Shown here piece by piece: positions 59,590 to 64,000 of a DNA stretch of 64,000 nt. Source of the DNA: Papilionanthe hookeriana x Papilionanthe teres (lineage: Eukaryota > Streptophyta > Magnoliopsida > Asparagales > Orchidaceae); contig CM040427.1 in NCBI GenBank assembly GCA_022702705.1, forward strand, positions 77,863,283-77,927,282. Direction: 5' to 3'. Every line of letters begins with the position of its first letter. The first letter of the stretch is position 1. The position numbers and the translations under genes are program-made. Under the pieces are notes generated by a model. That model was not told the origin of the DNA and did not search any database. It saw only the letters and a program-made list of their open reading frames with translations.

Positions 59590-61195
59590 ATGTGTAGTTC
59601 TGGATTTGAAGGATTATTACTTTTAGATTCTGAATTAGAAAGAACTGTTAGAAGAATTAAAAAAGGAAAACAAATTCAAAAATATCAAGAGATGGCTAAT
59701 TTACATAATAATTTACAAAATCCAATTGAAATTAATGAACAAAATGTTTACAAACCATTAAGGGATTATGCTAACCCTACAAGTTGATGAACTTCATAGT
59801 AGTATTCAAATAACTACCGTAGATGCTAATTCTTTTCGAGCTTAAACCGTCTATTATTCAAATGGTTCAAAATAATCAATTTGGGGAACACCAAATTAGG
59901 ATCCAAATTTACACCTTGCTAGTTTTTTAGAACTTTGTGCTACCTTTAAATATAACAATGTTTCTGATGATGCTATTAGACTTAGACTCTTTCCTTTTTC
60001 TTTAAGAGATAAAGCAAATATGTGGTTGAACTCATTAAGCAACGTGTTCTATTAAAATATAGGCCGAAATGACACAAAAATTCCTTGCTAAATATTTTCC
60101 TCCTTCTAAAACTCACTGAATCGAGAAATGATATTACTTCATTAAGTCAATTTGACTGGGTAGACAATTTATGAAACTTGGGAAAGATTTAAAGAACTAT
60201 TAAGAAAATGTCCTCATCATGCTTTACTCGATTGGTTAATTATTCAAACATTATATAATGAACTAATCGGATCACTTAAATCAATTATCGATGTCATTGC
60301 TTGGAGGTTCTTTAATGGCTAAATCATTTGAAGAAGCTTATACTTTAATTGAAGAAATGGCTAACAATAATTTTCAATGGCCTTCTAAAAGGACTAATCC
60401 TAAAAGAATGGCAAGTATTCATGATAACGAAGCCTTTTCTATCTTAGCTTCACAAGTAGCTGCTATATCTAAGAAATTAGATAATTTTGCTATCAATATA
60501 TCACATAATAACTCTGCTAATATTGAAGATTATCAAACTATTGAAACTTTACAAGCTATTGCTAGTAAAAATAACCCTTATTCCAATTATTATAATCCTG
60601 GATGGAAAAGTCACCCTAATTTTAACTGGAATAATTCACAACAACAATGGGTTAATAATCAATCCCATCCAATTGGAAATTGGAACAATAAAGTAAATTC
60701 AAACTATAAACCACCTGGATTTAATAATCAACAAAACAAGTTACTATTGAAGAATTAATTTTACAACTAAGTAATCAATTACAAAATCAAAACACTACTA
60801 TTTGTAATATTGAGAATCAAATGAGACAAATTACTAATTTAATTAATTACAGACCTCCAGGAACACTTCCTAGTAATGTTGAAGTCAATCCAAAAGAAAC
60901 TGGAAAAGAACATGAACATGTTAAAGTCGTGCAACTTAGAAGTGGAAAGGAACTAAAAGAAAAAATGCAGAATGAAATCGAAAATGAGATCGAGGTCAAG
61001 AGATCGAAAAACCTAAAGAAACTCCTTCTCCTACCAAGATCGATCGTTATTCCTATTAATGTGGAAGTTGAAAAACCATCACCACCTTTTCCTCAAAGAC
61101 TAAAACAGCAGAAGCTTGATCATCAATTTTTTAAGTTCTTTGAAATTTTTAAGAAACTTACCATTAACATAACTTTTGCTGAAGCTTTGGAATAA
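59590..61195 (+). pseudogene. Athila-type Gag of element E
   Basis: Starts at ATG 59590 with MCSSGFEGLLLLDSELERT. The capsid is frameshifted repeatedly between 59785 and 60290 (HLASFLELCATFKYNNVS is visible). The C-terminal part has SNYYNPGWKSHPNFNWNN, LRSGKELKE and PPFPQRLKQQKLDHQF. Confidence 0.9.
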
Positions 61196-61830
61196 ATGCC
61201 AACTTATGCAAAATTTATGAATGATATTTTAAGTAAGAAACGAAAATTTGAAGCTTTTGAAACTGTTGCATTAAGTGAAGAATGTAGTTCAATAATTCAA
61301 AAGAAATTACCTCAGAAACTTAAATATCCTGGAAGTTTTACTATACCTTGTGCTATTGGAGAAAAATTTTGTGGAAAAGCTTTATGTGATTTAGGAGCAA
61401 GTATTAATCTCATGCCATTTTCTATTTTTCAAAGGTCGAATTTAAGAGAGATTACTCCCACCACCGTAACTCTTCGCTAGTTGATAGATCTATCACCTAC
61501 CCTAAAGGAGTTATAGAGGATGTTCTTGTTAAAGTGGATAAATTTATTTTCCCCGTAGATTTCTATCAGTACTTGAGTATGAAGAAGATAAAGAAATACC
61601 AATTATTCTAAGGAGACCTTTTCTAGCTACTGGACGAGCTATGATTGATGTGCAAAAAGGAGAATTAACCATAAGAGTTAGTGATCAAGAGATTAAATTC
61701 AATATTCTTAAATCAATGAAGTACTCTGATAAAGAAAAATGCTATCGAATGGATATTATTGATTATAAATTGAAAAACATTATCAAGAAAGATGTAAAGT
61801 CATTTCTCGAAGAAAAATCGAATTATTAAT
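61196..61830 (+). pseudogene. Athila-type aspartic protease of element E
   Basis: FTIPCAIGEKF, ALCDLGASINLMP (active site, about 61380-61418), then VDKFIFPVDF and RPFLATGRAMIDV. A TAG near 61478 and a frameshift near 61570 break it. Confidence 0.88.
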
Positions 61831-62812
61831 CGATGAAAATGAAGAACTAAAAGAAGAAGAATTATCTAAAGAAACTCATTATATTAAAGATAACCGGAAA
61901 ATTTTGGATATAACACAAAATGATATACTTTTACCCTCAATTAAAAAGCCCCTAAACTCGGAATTAAAAATGTTACTCGCACATTTAAAGTATGCTTTTC
62001 TGGGAAATTCATTAACTTTACTCGTTATTATTTCTTCTAAACTAAGTTTAGATCAAGAAGAAAAACTCGATAGAAGTGTTAAAGAATTATAAGAAAGCTT
62101 TTGGTCGGACTATCACCGATATAAGAAGAATAATCCCTTCCATCTGTATGCATAGAATATTAATGGAAGAAGATTTTAAACCTACTATTGAAACTCAAAG
62201 AAGATTAAATCCTATCATGAAAGAGGTTGTTAAAAAAGAAATTTTAAAATGGTTAGATGATGGAATTATTTATCTTATTTCGGATAGCCAATGGATAAGT
62301 CCTATTCATTATGTTTCACAGAAAGGAGAGTAACTGTCATTGTCAATGATAAAAATGAACTAATTCCTACAAGACAAGTTACTGGATGACAAATTTGTAT
62401 TGATTATCGAAAATTAAACGACGCCACTAGAAAGGATCATTTTCCTTTACCTTTCTTGGATCAAATGCTTGATAAATTAGCTGGACACTCATATTTCTGT
62501 TTTCTGGATGGAAATTCTGGTTATCATCAATTACCTGTCGCTCCTGAGGACCAAGAGAAAATAACATTTACATGTCCTTATGAAACATTTGCGTTTAGAA
62601 GAATGCCTTTTTGTTTATGTAATGCACCTGCAACTTTTCAAAGATGTATGATGTCAATAATTTGTGATTTGATTGACAAAGGAATTGAAATATTTATGGA
62701 CAATTTTTTAGTCTTTAGAACTTTTTTTGAATCTTGTTTGGAAAATATTTCCAAAGTTCTGAAAAGATGTGAAGAAACAAATCTAGTTCTGAACTGAGAA
62801 AAATGTAAATTT
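61831..62812 (+). pseudogene. Reverse transcriptase of element E, inactivated
   Basis: Acidic linker (61831-62070), CMHRILMEEDFKP, then CIDYRKLNDATRKDHFPLPF, FCFLDGNSGYHQL and FRRMPFCLCNAPATFQRCM. The catalytic box reads FMDNFLVF (62693-62716): the second Asp is Asn. Frameshift near 62070-62100, stop near 62388, TGA at about 62796. Confidence 0.9.
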
Positions 62813-63490
62813 ATGGTCACAGAAGGCATTGTACTTGGTCACAAAATTTCAGAAAAAGGGATGGAAGTTGATCAAGCAAAAGTGAAAATTACTGCTGAAC
62901 TGCAACCACCTATTATTGTTACTGATGTGAGAAGTTTTCTGGGTCATGCTAGGTTTTATAGAAGATATATAAAGAGTTTCTCTAAAATTGCTAAACCTCT
63001 TAGTCATTTATTGGAAAAAGAAGCTAAATTTGAATTTAATGAAGACTGTATTAATGCTTTCAATATTTTAAAAGAAAAATTAATAACTGCACCTATAATT
63101 ATTGCACCTGATTGGAATAAACCCTTTGAATTAATGTGTGATGCAAGTGATTTTACAATTGGAGCTGTATTGGGATAAAAATATGATAAAATTTTCAAAG
63201 TTATATTTTATGCTAGTAATACTCTTTTTGAAACTGAAATAAATTACACTACTACTGAGAAAGAGCTTTTAGCTATAGTCTATGCCTTTGATAAATTTAG
63301 ACCTTATCTTCTTGATACCAAATGCATAGTTCATACTGATCATTCCGCTATTAAATATTTAATGACAAAAAAAGATTCTAAGCCTAGACTGATAAGATGG
63401 GTTTTAGTTCTACAAGAATTTGATTTTCATATAGTAGATAGAAAAGGAACTGATAACCAAATTGCTGATCATTTATCTAGAATTAAGAAT
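62813..63490 (+). pseudogene. RT thumb and RNase H of element E
   Basis: LGHKISEKGMEVDQAK, FLGHARFYRRYIKSF, then MCDASDFTIGAVLG, TTEKELLAIVYAFDKF, HTDHSAIKYL and GTDNQIADHLSR. A TAA replaces Gln after AVLG (63176-63178). Confidence 0.9.
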
Positions 63491-64000
63491 GATGTTATTA
63501 CTGAGGAAAATATAAATGAGAAATTTCCTGATAAACATTTATATGTTATTCAAGGATGCCAAACACCTTGGTATGCGGATATAGTTAACTATTTAGTTAG
63601 CAATATTCTACCTTATGGATTGAATAATAAATATATTAAGAAATTTAAAAATGATGCTAAATCTTATATTTGGGAAGATCCTCATTTATTTAAATTAGGA
63701 AGAGATTCTGTAATTCGAATATGTGTACCTTATGAAGAAACTTTTGTTATTATTCAAAAATGTCATGATTCCGATTTTGGAGGACACTTTGGAGTAGATA
63801 AAACTGCATTTAAATTTTTAAATTCAGGATTTTATTGGTCTACCTTGTTCAAAGATGTGAGACATTATGTGAAAACATGTGATCGATGTTAAAGGATGGG
63901 AAATATATCTAGAAAAGATGAAATGTCTTTAAACTATATATTGGAAATTGAAATTTTTGATATATGGGGTTTAGACTTTATGGGACCATTTGTACCATCA
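63491..64000 (+). pseudogene. Integrase of element E, cut by the window edge
   Basis: TPWYADIVNYLVSNILP, then the zinc-binding CHDSDFGGHFGVDKTA ... CDRC. A TAA follows at 63890-63892, and then the core start LDFMGPF with its first Asp. Runs off the window. Confidence 0.88.

Noticed and set aside
1..64000. Host genes, tRNA or rRNA genes, bacterial contamination
   Set aside because: Every recognisable domain belongs to LTR retrotransposons; no cloverleaf or rRNA signature was noticed by eye.

Overview
This window is plant nuclear DNA made almost entirely of nested, decayed Ty3/gypsy-type LTR retrotransposons. The evidence is tRNA-Asp-type primer-binding sites next to LTR ends, Athila-type gag-pol, and Tat/Ogre-type gag-pol with two RNase H domains. 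I found no host gene, rRNA, tRNA or CRISPR array. The base composition is AT-rich, with short GC-rich islands confined to LTRs and to the Tat/Ogre coding region. I cannot name the species; a flowering plant with repeat-rich heterochromatin fits.

Layout. (1) 1-3410 and 30295-33616 are the two halves of one Athila-like element: an env-like/'putative plant transposon protein' ORF, a 3' noncoding region with a polypurine tract, and an LTR. A minus-strand solo LTR (1546-3153) splits this ORF, and so does (2) a 26.9-kb Tat/Ogre element on the minus strand (3411-30289) with LTRs of 6.5 and 7.3 kb and a perfect CCTAT target duplication. In sense order the Ogre carries PBS, leader, ORF1, gag, protease, RT, RNase H, second (archaeal-type) RNase H, integrase, an extra AlkB-like ORF, a hairpin-forming minisatellite and the PPT. 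(3) 33617-34030 is a scrap of a different integrase. (4) 34031-40615 is Athila-like element B, cut in its integrase by (5) Athila-like element C, whose LTR starts near 40616. C's primer-binding site is split by (6) an 8.7-kb solo LTR (42151-50841, duplication GCCGG) of a second Ogre-type family, full of tandem arrays. C's gag resumes at 50847. (7) At about 52790 C's protease passes abruptly into a second Ogre internal fragment on the plus strand (to 57982). (8) Athila-like element E starts at 57983 and runs off the right edge inside its integrase.

Most notable is the ORF between integrase and 3' LTR of the Ogre element (13765-12280, minus). Its C-terminal half closely resembles the plant ALKBH9/ALKBH10 RNA N6-methyladenosine demethylases. 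The Fe(II) ligands (HxD and a distal H) and the 2-oxoglutarate motif (RxSxTxR) are still encoded, although frameshifts and a stop break the frame. A retrotransposon carrying an RNA demethylase suggests a way to edit methylation marks on its own RNA. Supporting signals are: an 18-bp perfect inverted repeat between the 5' leader and the PPT (possible genome cyclisation); nearly identical splice-acceptor/ATG contexts before ORF1 and before the AlkB ORF; and a stem-loop in U5 whose distal base pairs covary between the two Ogre families.

The LTR promoters carry family-specific clusters of stress-type motifs just upstream of TATA boxes: about 95 W-box cores in the 8.7-kb LTR, five DRE/CRT cores in LTR C, GCC-box cores in LTR A, and GC-rich palindromes in LTRs B and E. 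All coding regions are broken by stops and frameshifts, so these are fossil copies.
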